DNA from: Symsagittifera roscoffensis
Taxonomy: Eukaryota; Xenacoelomorpha; Acoela; Convolutidae
Direction of reading: 5' to 3'
Length of the DNA: 64,000 bases
Assembly: GCF_963678635.1 (NCBI RefSeq)
Contig: NC_087066.1
Coordinates: 16,601,949-16,665,948, forward strand
Of the stretch, positions 23,786 to 34,979 are shown in pieces; the first letter of the stretch is position 1, and every line of letters begins with the position of its first letter. The position numbers and the translations under genes are program-made. The notes under the pieces are model-generated. The model did no database searches and was not told where the DNA came from. It saw nothing but the letters and a program-made list of their open reading frames with translations.

Positions 23786-24674
23786 CCCGCACCGGAGTTC
23801 CATGGATAATAATCGATTAATGGAAAAATGTTGTCTAAAATGTTGTCATTATAATCCATTATAATCCATTATTGTGGCAAATTTAGACCACGTAATCGAT
23901 TATGTGGTCATTATAATCGATTATTTTGAAAAAAAATCCATTATAATCCATTATAATCCATTTCATTTTTAGAACTAAATTCAATTATTTTTGCAAAATA
24001 TTGCAAATTTTGCGAGAAATTTGCAGAATTTATGCCATGTCTTTTACTACATGGCATGTCTCAACGTCATCCCCTCGCCCCCTCAAGCTTCCCCCTCCCC
24101 CTCAGCTAAAAGGGTAGGGTAAACTGAGGGGGGGGTTAAAAAAATGGGTTAAGAAAACTTATAATTATTATCCATGGAACTCCGGTGGGGGAAGCTATGA
24201 AAATCTAACTCAAACCCCTGAAAATTTAGTTTTATTAGGGTTTTGGTTAAAAAAAAAACAGTGAAATGAAGTGTTAGTTAAACTTAGTTAAAAAAAAGTA
24301 GAGACAAAAAAAAATTTTATTCTGAAATGTAACATTTTATGAAACGTAATTCGTAGCAACTGCACTAAACAGGAAATGAGATAATTTTGAATAAAATTGT
24401 AAATTTCAAGAATAACCCCTCGAAAAAATCCATTATAATCGACTATAATCGATTAAAAATGGATTATTTTGCCTCGAAAACAAGTTTCATTTTCTTTCAA
24501 AAATAATCGATTATAATCGATTATAATCGATTATATTCGGATTTTATTGATTAGAAAAATAATTTCATTATAATCCATTTTTAATCGATTATAATCAATT
24601 ATTTTCGAAATTTAATGAGACAGACCACGAAAATTCAATATAATCGATTATTATCCATGGAACTCCGGTGCGGG
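23786..24674. mobile_element. Non-autonomous TIR element rich in ATAATCGATT, composite
   Basis: Begins CCCGCACCGGAGTTCCATGG and ends with the exact reverse complement; the inverted match extends 34 bp. Both sub-terminal zones are made of self-complementary ATAATCGATT/ATAATCCATT decamers. An extra right terminus (CCATGGAACTCCGGTGGGGG) sits inside at about 24169-24188, so this is a nested or composite copy. Between the arms lies a C-run/G-run patch (24066-24135) with a GACATGGCAT-type sequence also found, inverted, at 59030 and 60580. There is no transposase ORF. Relatives are at 31840, 56914, 58782 and 60318. Confidence 0.85.
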
Positions 24675-27064
24675 TTGTAAATCAGAATCAAAAAAACTCA
24701 AATTTTAGGAACTATGTTATTCAAACCAAACACTAACCGCACTGACAAACTTGAGTATGAGATCGATTTAAAGCAATTTTTATACAGATAATGTACATTT
24801 TGAAAAACGATTTTGATAGCCCATTTTATCACGTATTTTAAAAAGAAACGGACTGAAACCGATTTTTACTCTACTTCAACGGAATCAAAAAGATTTCTGT
24901 AGCTTTTCATAGCCCACAAAATTTATTTAAATCGAGTTAAAAAGATTTTTTCAAAATATTAAATCCAAAAGCATTTTTCAAAAAAAATTTAAACTTACTT
25001 TTTATTTCGAAAAGTGAGCAAAATTTAGTACTCAACAAAAATCTCGATCAGAGTTACAGAGAGGAACGGTCAGTCGAGGAGTGTCTTTTTCAACCGCAAG
25101 TTATTAAGTTTAAATGTTTGCCTTTTTGATTTTGCTAGTCTAATGGTTCTTGCGGTGGTGCAATTAAATTTTTGCCAAAAATCTTATTTTCCTTTTTTAT
25201 GAACAACGTTCTAGGCACAAATTTGTATCGCAAATGACTTATAACTGAGAAACAATTACGGCAATTTAATTTTGGTGCAGCAAATTTACATTCTAGTTAA
25301 ACTCATAAGTTTTTTTCAGGCCGAACAGCAAATCGAACAGTCAGTTGAAAAGCATACTCTAAAGATTACTTTTTGTCCTGTTATTTGATTGAACTGAATG
25401 TAAAAAAAAAACTCGAATCAAATTTCTTGTTCCGACCATTTGAAAAAGTTTTTTTTTGCACTCAAAATCAGGTACCGCAATTAATCAATGGAGAAAGTTG
25501 ATTAGCATATCATATTAAAGCCCTTAGAGTTGTGTTTGGTAGGAAATTAAAATATCTCAAAGAAAATTTCCCAGTGTCGAGAAAAACCGGTTTGAAATTT
25601 ATGCTTCTTCGTTTAATTCGGATCGAATAACGCTTGTGAGCACGCTTATGTATGCTTAATTCAAGCCGCGTACAATAGCTAATTTCTACTTAATTTTAGT
25701 TTCGAAAACTTTGGCAAAAAATAATTTGAAAAATTTTATTTTTTATTTTTCTGTTTATGCTTTTTTCCTGTTTTTTTTCTTTCAAAAACTGCGTCCCAGT
25801 TTTCCTTTCTCACTCTTATCGAATATGAAAAACTCGTTTTTTTTTGAAAAAAAGGAATATTTTGTACTGATATGTTTTCAATCCACCCAGAAAAAAAACG
25901 ACACTAATATGCAAAATACTTTTTGTGTGCGTGTGTTTTTTAAGACTAAGGTCATAACATTCTGTGCAACTAAAATTGTACAAAAATGAGGCCGAATAAA
26001 GTTGCCAAAATGGATTTAAATCTATTTAGACTCTGATGAAGTTAAACTTTTACTACAATTTTAACCAAACTAAATCATTTTAAAATTGTTCAATATTTTT
26101 CGATGTCGTTCCTACATTACCTGATTAAAATCGATTGCAATTCATTTTTTGTCAGTACAGGCGTGCTTAGCAAGCTAAAAAAAGTTAGAAACAAAAATTA
26201 TTGCCCATTTTTTCGGTTTGATATGATAGTCAGTTTGTTCATAAATAGAATTGGGGTTCTTTTTCAGAGCAATTCCTAGCAATCCGTACGCTTACGCGGT
26301 AATTGGTAAAGCAATTATTTAACCATGGAACTCTTTACATACCCGATTGGACGAAAATGTATTGCAATTACTTTTATACAAAAGATGTCCCTTTAAAAAT
26401 GTACTAACCAACTTAAAATCAATTTGAGTTGATCCTAAGTTATAGCTAACACTATTCATTTTATTTGAACCGGCCTTAACAAAAATTATTCTCCAAATTT
26501 TCAAACAATTGAAAATGATTATATTCCCATAAATTTATCTCAAAAAGAATAAATTGAAAATTTTTTGATGAGTTTTTTGCCACTTTTGCATTTGTTTGAC
26601 AAGCATTTTCTTTACCATAGAAGCATTTCTCCAAATGATGGATTTGTATCATAAGCATTTGTTTCTCAATTAGAATAATTTCTTGATCCGTTTAAATTGA
26701 GGGATGATTTATATCTAAGACCCACCATTGAGCATGGCATCTCTAAGCTTTAGAAGGTGGAAAATTTCGACTTTTCACTGATTTTCCAACAGTTTTTCAC
26801 TGATTTTCCAGCTGTTTTTAGACGCTAGAAAATCTGAACTCTAATCTGTTATGTGAACCAAGCTTTTTTTGGCAAAGAACTAAATATATATTTTTTCAAA
26901 GCCAAATTTCTTTCATTTATCTGAAAACCATGTTAAACTTGTTTAAATATATGTAAAACGTTTCTTATGTGGCCCAGAAAAACTTTGCTGATGACTTTTT
27001 TAACGTCGGTACAACAAAAACGTGTTATCATTTTTTCACCAGGTTAAAAGGAATTCATTTAAAG
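24675..27064. other. AT-rich intergenic sequence
   Basis: No convincing gene. The 92-codon plus frame at 25711-25989 is Phe/Lys-rich. Two overlapping minus frames at 26319-26658 (with EINLWEYNHFQLFENLE) could be an old coding remnant but cannot be supported. A 22-bp tandem pair (TTTTTCACTGATTTTCCA followed by ACAG or GCTG) lies at about 26773-26816. Confidence 0.4.
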
Positions 27065-27500
27065 AATGACTCGCGACTCTGAATTCTCCTAGTTTTGAGT
27101 TATAACCGAGGTGGTTAACTCATAGAGTAACTTCGGATAGGGTACACCGTCTGCTCGTCACGCTATCTTATTTTCGGCCGGATAGATTCGTGCAACTTCT
27201 TAGTCTAATACCGATCCTAATCTTACTCTTATACTATCTAGTCTCAGGTTGTTTAACTAGTCTCTGCTAGGCTCAATAGATCTAGGGTATACTGGTTTAT
27301 TGCGGTTGCTGAAGTCTTCTTGGAGAGTCAACTAATTTCTAAGTTAAATTCAAATCTCTCTGGTGCTGAAATTACAAGTAATTCCAGCACTTACAAATAA
27401 GTGGGTTGTTAGTTAGATGGATCATGATTGGTTAATATTAAATACTTTACAGTGGTAAAATATCTAATTTATCCAATCATAAAATGTAGTTTAGATCAGG
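27065..27500. repeat. Long dispersed repeat, about 400 bp, copy A (inverted copy at 55915-56310)
   Basis: Read left to right, this matches the reverse complement of 55915-56310. The best-conserved core is GTACACCGTCTGCTCGTCAC followed by GCTATCTTATTTTCGGCCGG and TTCGTGCAACTTCTTAGTC; weaker similarity reaches both edges (TAAGTTAAATTCAAAT, CACTTACAAATAA, ATGATTGGTTAATATT, TAGTTTAGATC). It abuts a region with strong strand asymmetry holding a spliced gene. It could be the terminal repeat or promoter of a larger mobile element or endogenised virus-like element; nothing in it codes for protein. Confidence 0.75.
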
Positions 27501-27834
27501 TTCCACCCATCCGGGTTTTACAGAGTTTTTTAGAATAGTCTTTCTGCAATTCAAAAGATGGATGATGGACGTTGGTATTTGGCGAACATCATATTTCGTC
27601 TGGGTTCTTTTGTTAGAGAAGTTCCAGATTTAATCGTTGTGTCTTCTCATGACAACGACTGGGTTTTCGCAACAAACTCAAATCTGATTTCAGAATGGTT
27701 GGCTATGACAGGTTTTTTCGTTTAATGTAGAGAACTTCTTTGTGTTTGACCTTGTCTGGGAATGGCGTGGAGATTGTGCGTGGAGGGGATGCCTGGTTAC
27801 TCGGATCTGTACGTATACTTGAACATCGAGGTGG

Positions 27835-27996
27835 TCATTGTTCTAGTTCAATGAAGTCCTTTTCTGCGAAGTCAAGTCGTACTCTAAATCCTTTGAGTTG
27901 TGATTGTGGGCGGCATATTGATTGTGGTTGGCCATTCTTTTTCGAGTGTAGTGGGGTCATTTTGTCTTTGGATGTTCGTCTTTGGTGTTTTATGCT
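27835..27996 (-). CDS. Possible C-terminal coding fragment, unidentified
   Basis: Minus-strand frame of about 53 codons ending at TGA (27835-27837), containing SQLKGFRVRLDFAEKDFIEL. The upstream edge has an AG suited to a splice acceptor (TTGCAGTATATAG). The amino-acid sequence looks more like protein than the surrounding noise and lies on the same strand as the 29305-30653 gene. It may be a remnant of another gene of that unit. No family recognised. Confidence 0.22.
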   Translation of the reverse strand, partial: SIKHQRRTSKDKMTPLHSKKNGQPQSICRPQSQLKGFRVRLDFAEKDFIELEQ

Positions 27997-28199
27997 GATC
28001 TATATACTGCAAGATACAATTTACATTTTATAAAATTTTTATTAGTTTAGTGTTTTAGTTATGATTTTGGTTAGTTGTTTTCACAAAAGCTTTCTGTTTT
28101 AGTTCAGTTATTTTGAAGAGTTACTCACCCTTGAGTACCTCTTATTAAAAATAGAAGTGTGGTCACAAAGCGTGGATGTAGCGTGGTGGGTTAGGCCGG

Positions 28200-28442
28200 C
28201 TATAGAGCATGCTCAGGACGTCCTCTCTGGTGGTTTAGGCCAGGAGTGGGACTATGATTTCGTGCGGTTTCTGTGAGAGGTCCTGTTATGTGATAACGTT
28301 TTATGTTGGGTTTATTGTGGTTTTTCTTATGTTTCGTTAGTTGTGTCCTTTTTTCAAAAATCAAATTGTTTTTGGTATGGGTTTGTCTTTCGACTTTTTT
28401 GTGTTTTATTATTTCTTTCTTAGACTTTATAATAGTCTTCAA
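28200..28442 (-). CDS. Possible small basic protein, unidentified
   Basis: 80 codons, rich in Lys, His, Asn and Thr (KKEIIKHKKVERQTHTKNN) with a C-terminal stretch PTPGLNHQRGRPEHAL. The composition partly reflects the A/C-rich minus strand. A nucleic-acid-binding role would fit the charge, but this is only an inference and the ORF could be spurious. Confidence 0.2.
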   Translation of the reverse strand: MKTIIKSKKEIIKHKKVERQTHTKNNLIFEKRTQLTKHKKNHNKPNIKRYHITGPLTETARNHSPTPGLNHQRGRPEHAL

Positions 28443-29304
28443 AAGAATAAATTATCCAGTTTTAAACTGGGTTAATCCGGTTTGGGTACCGTTGGTTTCC
28501 TTTTCTTAGTCATGCTGTTATTCTATGTGTTGTGGTGTTTAGTAAGCTGCGTTGGTTAGTTTTGTTTAGTATATAATTCCTTTCCAACCGGGTTAAAGGA
28601 AAGTTTGAAACTTGTTATCGTGTGTTAGAGTTGTTGAGTGTGAAAGCTTGAAACTGAAATTCATTATTTAAACAATTCTTCGTGGGCGAGCTGTGCGAGT
28701 TTGGATAGAATTTTTGTGCGAGTGAATGGAAATATCAAAAGGTTAGTACTGCATTTTCGTCTTATCAATTTACTACATAAAAAATTCAATTTTACTGCTA
28801 GTTTTGGGGAAAAATTAAGTTACAAATTTTCATTATTATTAGAATTACTGCTTTTTAGGGAAATAATTTATAAATTAAATTACTACATTGGTCTGAACTT
28901 TATTTAATTTAGCTGGTGCAAAAGATTATTAGAGTTTTGGAAAATTTGAAGAAGTTTTCTATTTTTTATTTTTCTTTTGTGTATTTTGCAGATGATCGTG
29001 AGATGAAGACTAAAAATCTAAATAAAACATGGATAAAGAATGGTTAGTGTTTTATTTTAATTTATTAGTTAAGAATATGAGATTTTATACTTACCTGTTA
29101 GTCGTCGGGGAAAAAACCGTGGGGGAAGATGTTGTGGATTATGTCGGAATTTGTTAGTAACTTTGCTAGTATGCGAATGATGTTTTTAGTTTGAAGCAGT
29201 GGCCAAAGCAATTGAAGTGCTTTAATGGTTTTTTTGGTTCTTCAGTGCCAACTGCAAAATCATAAGGTGTGTTTTGGATGAGATTATATAATTTGTGGTT
29301 ATAT

Positions 29305-30653
29305 TTAGTGTTGTGGATGAATTATGGGGATTTCTATAGGTTGAACAAATTCATGTGGGATAAGGAAGGGTCTGGATTCTTCTGCGTTGAAGGTCTTTGT
29401 GATGGGACAAAAAATATACATTTGGGTTATGGGATCATAATTGCGAAGAATACCGTGAAGGTTAGTATCTTTGATGCAATATGTGAAGTTAAGAAAAAAT
29501 GGTGATGTGTATTTAGAGTTAATAAATTGAAAACGATGGTGTGGTTGTCTTGATGGAGTGTGTAGGTCAAAGTGATTTTGTATAAAGCGGTAATATGTAT
29601 ATGTGTGGGTTTGTTTAGTGCGTAACATAATGTCATGTGAGCAGTGTAAATCTCGTTCATGTGGTGCAAGGAAATGAAAGGTTAGTGAAAATAATTGAAA
29701 TCTTTCTTTAAAACTTTCGTAAGCTTGTGTGTCGGTTAGTGCTTCAGAAATGATGTGGTCGAATTTGCGATCAAATATATTGAGTGTAAAAACATATGGT
29801 GTTTTGATGAAAAATTTTTCTGTGATTTGTGGGTTAGGGAAGCGATCATCATCTAAAAATTGGTCTTGGTTAGTTCGGATGATGTTATGATCGTAATATT
29901 CTAGCGTATATTCGTTAGCTCGGGGTGCAGTGTATGTTTTTAGTGATTTTTTATATCCGATGTAAGTAAATTGTCTATGTGTTAGTGGTGTAGTGAGTCG
30001 ATATAGCATATCTTGATTTCGTTCTATATCGATGTGAGTATTAGATAAATGATAATATGATGTCCAATGAAGTGTAGGCATTAAAACTTGTTCATCTACA
30101 AAGCTACGTGTATCGTTAGTATCTATAGGGTTGTTCAAAGTATACTGTGGAAATGAAGGTAAGGTGATTGCTAAAAATTCTTTCGTGTTAGTGTGATTTC
30201 ATGTCGTACCTTTATATGTTTGGATGTCTCTGTCGGTGAGACATTTGAGATTGGGATTTCGTTTTCTAATATTGAGATATAACTATATATTATTGCAAAA
30301 ACTTCATTAGTAAATATGGAGTTTGCTCTTTGTGAGTTATGATATTGTATGCTTTTTATATATTCTGAGAATACTTTTGAAAATTCTAAATCAAGGTCGT
30401 CTGTTTGAATTACATATTTGTGGTGATTCGGGTTTGGTGAGGTGAATTCTATGGTGTAGATTCCGTAGTGTTGTGTCAAATTACATATATCTTTTAGATA
30501 GTGATCAATAATTTGTCTTTTGATCTTTACATCGGGGAACTCTGCTTTACATGGGCTGATTCCGGGTTCAAATAAATTTAGTAGTAAATTCTTGCAAAGT
30601 ATATGCTGTACTAGGTTCCAGTTTGTAAGACTTTCGAGGTGTTTTTTACACAT
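29305..30653 (-). CDS. Two-exon gene, 427 codons, unknown function
   Basis: Exon 1 is 30653-30210: ATG, with an in-frame TGA four codons upstream, 148 codons. Exon 2 is 30144-29305: 279 codons and stop. The 65-bp intron 30209-30145 has GTACGA at the donor, a CACTAAC branch-like site and a pyrimidine tract ending TTCCACAG; removing it joins the two frames exactly between codons (HIK/YTLNN). Without splicing, exon 1 runs into TAG and the frames do not match, so the intron is well supported. The product has no obvious signal peptide or membrane helix. Exon 2 is rich in His, Thr, Phe and Tyr (TSYYHLSNTHIDIERNQDM, LFSLTFHFLAPHERDLH). Codons favour A and C, unlike the rest of the window. I recognise no domain. 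It may belong to a large mobile or virus-derived element bordered by the repeat at 27065. Confidence 0.65.
30145..30209 (-). other. 65-bp spliceosomal intron
   Basis: GT..AG boundaries, internal ACTAAC about 35 bases before the acceptor, pyrimidine-rich end. Phase 0. It resolves a frame difference between two long open frames. Confidence 0.75.
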
Positions 30654-31839
30654 TGTGTTAATTCATCTTTTTAATAACGACTGAAAGGGCTTCTTTTTAT
30701 GGTTTCACTAAAAATTTCAATTGTCTGTGAAAAATTCTTATATGAGGTTTTCTCTGGTCCGGTTTGAGGCTTTTTTGTATAATTTTTTCATTTAATCAAA
30801 ATACAATCCATCCATTAAAATTCACATTGCTGAATTCCTCTTTATTAGATTTTGCTACATTACGTAATTATTCAACAGCTTTTAGTTAAACTAAAAATAT
30901 TGCCACTCAAGGAAGATTAGTCGATTGTTGAGCACAAGAAATCCAACCGGAGCAAAAATATCTAAAAACGATCAAAACAACTATCATAAAAACTTCTTCA
31001 GATTTTTTTCCAGTTTTTGGGAGAAAAAATGTGTTAATAAACATTTCAGCTAAACAATCAGGAATAGGTGTCTTAATTGTGAAGACCACTACACTAGAAT
31101 CTGAAAAAAAAAAATTTCACTATGTTTTTTTTTCAACACTAAGAACTTTCTAGAATCTTTTGACATGTTTGAGACACGGTTGAAATTGAAAGCCTGTTAA
31201 CATGATGAATCGATCGAAGCAGGCAATATGAAGTTTTTATGTGGCTCCTTAAATTGAAGAAGAAATGAGAGGTAGCGACAAACGCATAACCGAATTCAAT
31301 TTTCATCCTAAAAGCTAAGATCGAAGTTAGATCGGAGATTTTTTTGTTCATTATTATAGATTTTTCTTTTTTTTAAATTTTTCTTTCATAAATTTAATTT
31401 TTGTCAACAAAAAGCTTAGAAAAGCTAATGGCCTCAGTTGGCACGATTTGATATCTTAGGTGTATGTTTGATCATTTTATAAGAAATTATAATAAAAAAT
31501 ACTTAACAACAATGTATTACAAGAAAAAAACATTTCATGAGATAAGTTATAGGTAACTTGAGTCTAGATGATTCTTTTTCGCCTATTTTTATTAGCATTT
31601 CAAATCATCATTTTTGGCTTCTTGGTCAAAACCTAGTTTAGTTTACCGATGATGTATATTTCTTGTTAATTTCTTATACCGTCGCCATTTCTCATGGGAG
31701 TTTGTCACAATTTGAATTGTAATCAACACACAGATGTGTGTCCTTCAACAATTAGGGACTTTGTAAATTGCAGTAAAATGTAAATGGTCGGCAGAAGTAG
31801 TAAACAGGGTGACAAAAATTTCAATCAAACAAAAAGGCA
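30654..31839. other. AT-rich intergenic sequence, nothing recognised
   Basis: The likely promoter side of the 29305-30653 gene lies at its left edge. Two minus frames of 60-70 codons (30907, 31139) have no supporting features. Confidence 0.45.
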
Positions 31840-32539
31840 CCCGCACCGGATTTCCATGGATAAAAATTGATTATAATGGAAAACTGTTGTCTAAAATGTT
31901 GTCATTATAACCCATTATTGTTTGCCCCCATCCGCATTTGCCCAAACCCTCTCCCCCCACTCCCCTAGGTTTATCCTTATGTCCAACCCCATGTTTACTA
32001 AAGTTTACCCCCAAAAGTTACAGTTTGCCCCCAAGTTACAGCGTACACTGTGGGGGGGGGGGGGGAATCGGGGGGAGGGGTGTAAATCATCAACCCCCCC
32101 CCCCAAAGTCTTCTAATAAACAACCCCCAAAAAGATGCGGGAGAGAGGGGTGAATATTTGCAAACAAGGAGGGGTAAACGGGGTATATAAGACAAAAAAA
32201 ATAAAAATTGAAAAGTCAAATGTAACATTTTATTAAACCTAATACGTAGCAACTACACTAAACAGGAAATGCGATAAATTTGAAAAAAGTAGTCAATTTA
32301 ATGACTAACTATAATTGATAATAATCGATTAATAGGGATTATATTAGCATAAAAAATATAAGAAAAATAATCCATTTTCAATGGATTATAATTGATTATA
32401 ATAGTTAATATTGATATAAAAAATACTAGGATTATAATCCATTTTTGATGGATTATAATCGATTATTTTTGTAATTTTATAGATACTGACTATAAAATGA
32501 CAATATAATAGATTATTATCTATGTAACTCCAGTGCGGG
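31840..32539. mobile_element. ATAATCGATT-type TIR element, 700 bp, with C/G-run island
   Basis: Begins CCCGCACCGGATTTCCATGG and ends CTATGTAACTCCAGTGCGGG, a slightly decayed version of the 23786 element's termini. The middle (31920-32190) is unlike the surrounding AT-rich DNA: C-rich on the left, then a run of 14 G (about 32051-32064), more G-runs, then a run of C (about 32094-32104). The right part is TTATAATCGATT-like decamers. No transposase. ORFs through the island are low-complexity artefacts. Confidence 0.85.
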
Positions 32540-33427
32540 CAAGAAACAATTAAATCGAGCCTTTTTTTACCAAAATTTGTCGTTTTGTTCTGCTAATATC
32601 TTCAATAGTGTAAATTTGAAAAAATTTCTTGTACCAACCTGTGCATTCATAAGGCGAATGACTCTTCAATCTAACACTTCCTTGAAACCAAAAATTCCAA
32701 ACTCGCTGCTGTTGCAAATAAACTACCTTTGGAGCACGCTCATTGTTCGAAAAATACTTGTTTTTTGTTCAGTTTGTTGAAAACTGTTAGCATTTTTCTA
32801 TAACTCAAAAAATTTTTAAAATTAAAGGTTTGTTAAAACTCTTGTTATTTGTGCGAAACACAATAATCAGGAATTTTCCAACACACAAATCCCACGTGGT
32901 TGAAGGAAAGAATTCTCACAGAAAATTGGTTTTTGAGCAATAACTGTTAGATATTTTTTCACAGACTACTCAGAAGAATGAACAAAAGCTTAAAACTTAT
33001 ATTTTAGGCAATTTTTTTGGTATGGAAAATTCAGCATTGACCAAGCTTTAGAAAGACAGAAAAACATTTTACATACAATTTTTTTTTCTAAGAAAAATGA
33101 TTATTTGAGCATGGACGTAATTTTGCTACTGAAATTTGAAAAAAAAAATCCTTGAAATTTTTGTTTTAAACAGCGGCAATTTTTTGTAAAACAGTAGTTT
33201 TTTTTTCTTTTCCAACTAATTTGATGGTTTTTAATAAACTATTCATTTAAATAATTTTTTTTTAAAAACCGTGGCCTGCTTGTAAATTTCGCAAACTAAA
33301 AGAAAAAAAGTTGATTTATTATACAGAAGCTCTCTCAGTCTTCATTTGATAGATGTAATGTTATAAGCTCAAAAAAGTAGGTTGAAATAGTTTGCGTTTG
33401 AAAGTGTTTTGAACCTATCTATATGTA
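32540..33427. other. AT-rich intergenic sequence, nothing recognised
   Basis: No feature beyond homopolymer A and T runs. Confidence 0.5.
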
Positions 33428-33703
33428 GTATGTACGGAACCAGGCAAGTCGATATTCTCGTTTTTTGTTCTTTTCTGCCTCAAAAAGAGGAACGTACGCA
33501 GAATTTTTTTTTGAAAAAATAGAACACCCGGGTTGATCTTCAAACTCAAAAATTGCCTGTCATAATCTCCATAAAAATGCTTATCATAAAAATTCCATCC
33601 CAGGTGTTTTGTTTTTCCAAAAAAAAATCCTGCGTACATTCATTTTTTTGCGGCAGGGAGGGGGAAAAATTGAAAAATTTGACTTGCTTGGTTCCGTTCA
33701 TAC
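33428..33703. mobile_element. Foldback (MITE-like) element, 276 bp
   Basis: The left arm, GTATGTACGGAACCAGGCAA followed by GTC and ending about GTACGCAGAATTTTTTTTT, is mirrored by the right arm, which ends GACTTGCTTGGTTCCGTTCATAC. Arms are about 85 bp. The loop holds a second, nested inverted pair (AACACCCGGGTTGA and CCAGGTGTTTTG) and the ATGCTTATCATA word of the TACCCGGGTTGA MITE family. Both ORFs here are products of the hairpin. Confidence 0.8.
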
Positions 33704-33856
33704 TGCCACTCGCATACGTTCGAGGTCAGATCCAACATATCAGACTTAATGTTAACAAAAACAACATAAGTTGAATGAACTCTTCTTATTTCTAATGCCT
33801 GACATGAACGTCTCAACCTAGAGTTGTTATTAGTTAACATCTCCGTTGGTGTAACA

Positions 33857-33869
33857 TGGCGCAGCCACC
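33857..33869 (+). promoter_or_regulatory. Possible primer-binding site of the Gypsy element
   Basis: TGGCGCAGCCACC follows GTGTAACA about 250 bp before gag, the position and TGG start expected for a tRNA primer-binding site at the end of a 5' LTR. The LTR itself could not be delimited and no matching 3' LTR was found. Confidence 0.35.
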
Positions 33870-34104
33870 AGCTACGAAAAACCCTGGCTGAGACCCCAGT
33901 CGTGTGGGAAACGTCGAACCCGCAACTTTTCTTAAGCATAACAGCTAAAGATAAGATAAATCTCTAAAAAATATTGCAAGGACCACCACCTATCAGAAAA
34001 CCTCAAGAACCAGGTTAAGAATTCTCCATTGACAGGAAAACAAAAACACAAGTCAGGGATAAAAACCTCAAAAACCAAGAAAAGAGAGTGTTAAGCGAGA
34101 ACCA

Positions 34105-34820
34105 ATGCGCACATTTGGACAATCTATAACCAACAGTCGATGGTATTTCATGGGGAGAATCGGACATAAAAAGCCGATCTCCGAAGGACAACGAAGTCTT
34201 ACTCAAAGTTACCCTGATTTATTAATACAGGAAACAGCAACTGGAAAGTTTTGGGAAAAATGGAATTTATTATTCGTGAAAGAACGAAACGTAACCTTCG
34301 ACAGATACGAAGCTTTCACAAAAAAGCAGGGTAAAACAAAAACCTTGGAGCAATTCCACTGTGGACTGACAGAAATATGGGTAAAAAAATTTCAAATGCC
34401 CCAACTGCCCCGATGGTGTACTCGAAACCGAAATATATCGGGCCTCTTTGCCGCAAATATATCAAACGACGAAGTCCAAAAAGACTTATTAGCTGAAACC
34501 AAAACACCCGTACAAGCGTTTTAAAACGTGATTTGGCAGGAAAAAAGTCTGGGAAATCAATTACTCATCCGCAAACAATTACTCAACGAGGTGGATGAGG
34601 CAGAAAACCGCAACAACGAAAAAACTACCAACAACAATCTCCACAGAAAACAACGCGTTTTAAGTGTGGTTAACTTTCTCACCAGGGCATCTACAACAAG
34701 GCCCGGCGAAAGGAAAAATATGCAATAAACGCACAAAACGCGGCTGTTTTGCGATACTATGCAAATCATCGGATGTGAACGTCATCCATGACGAAGAAAA
34801 CTAAGAGCAATTCAACCAAG
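34105..34820 (+). pseudogene. Gypsy gag-like remnant with degenerate zinc knuckles
   Basis: The frame at 34105-34524 (139 codons) and then, after stop TAA and a frame change, 34528-34728 give a charged, mostly helical Gag-like protein (FDRYEAFTKKQGKTKTLEQF; EVQKDLLAETKTP). Near 34660-34780 two degraded CCHC modules can be made out: FKCG followed by a stop and SHQG, and CNKRTKRGCFAILCKS. The frame shifts between them. Gag would form the particle and bind RNA; this copy cannot. Confidence 0.65.
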
Positions 34821-34979
34821 ATACAGACATGGCAGCGTACGTTAATTAATTGCAAGCGGGCGAACTCATCCCAGGATAGGATCTCATCCACCTGGATGAT
34901 ACAACAACAAATTCATTTCAATTTGAGGACAAGCCAGCTGGAAAAATGAATGAGACGGGTCATTAGGGTCATTTATTAA

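Larger units (their letters stand above)
27501..29304. other. G+T-rich plus strand; degenerate minus-strand coding fragments
   Basis: Plus-strand G and T greatly exceed C and A, like the template side of the gene at 29305-30653, so this block is probably part of the same unit. Two short minus-strand frames (27835-27996 and 28200-28442) look partly coding. On the plus strand, GT-rich splice-like signals also occur (AAAAG/GTTAGT near 28741; TATTTTGCAG near 28990; AATG/GTTAGT near 29041), but the GTTAGT motif is so common here that these are weak. Confidence 0.35.

Noticed and set aside
25711-25989. 92-codon plus-strand ORF
   Set aside because: Composition is dominated by Phe, Lys and Asn from homopolymer runs; looks like chance.
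30145-30209. Programmed -1 frameshift joining the two frames of the unknown gene
   Set aside because: AATTTTTAG gives a weak slippery site only, whereas a GT..AG intron with branch-like and pyrimidine signals joins the frames exactly.
31922-32252. Pro/Gly-rich ORFs on both strands
   Set aside because: They translate C- and G-runs of the TIR element's island.
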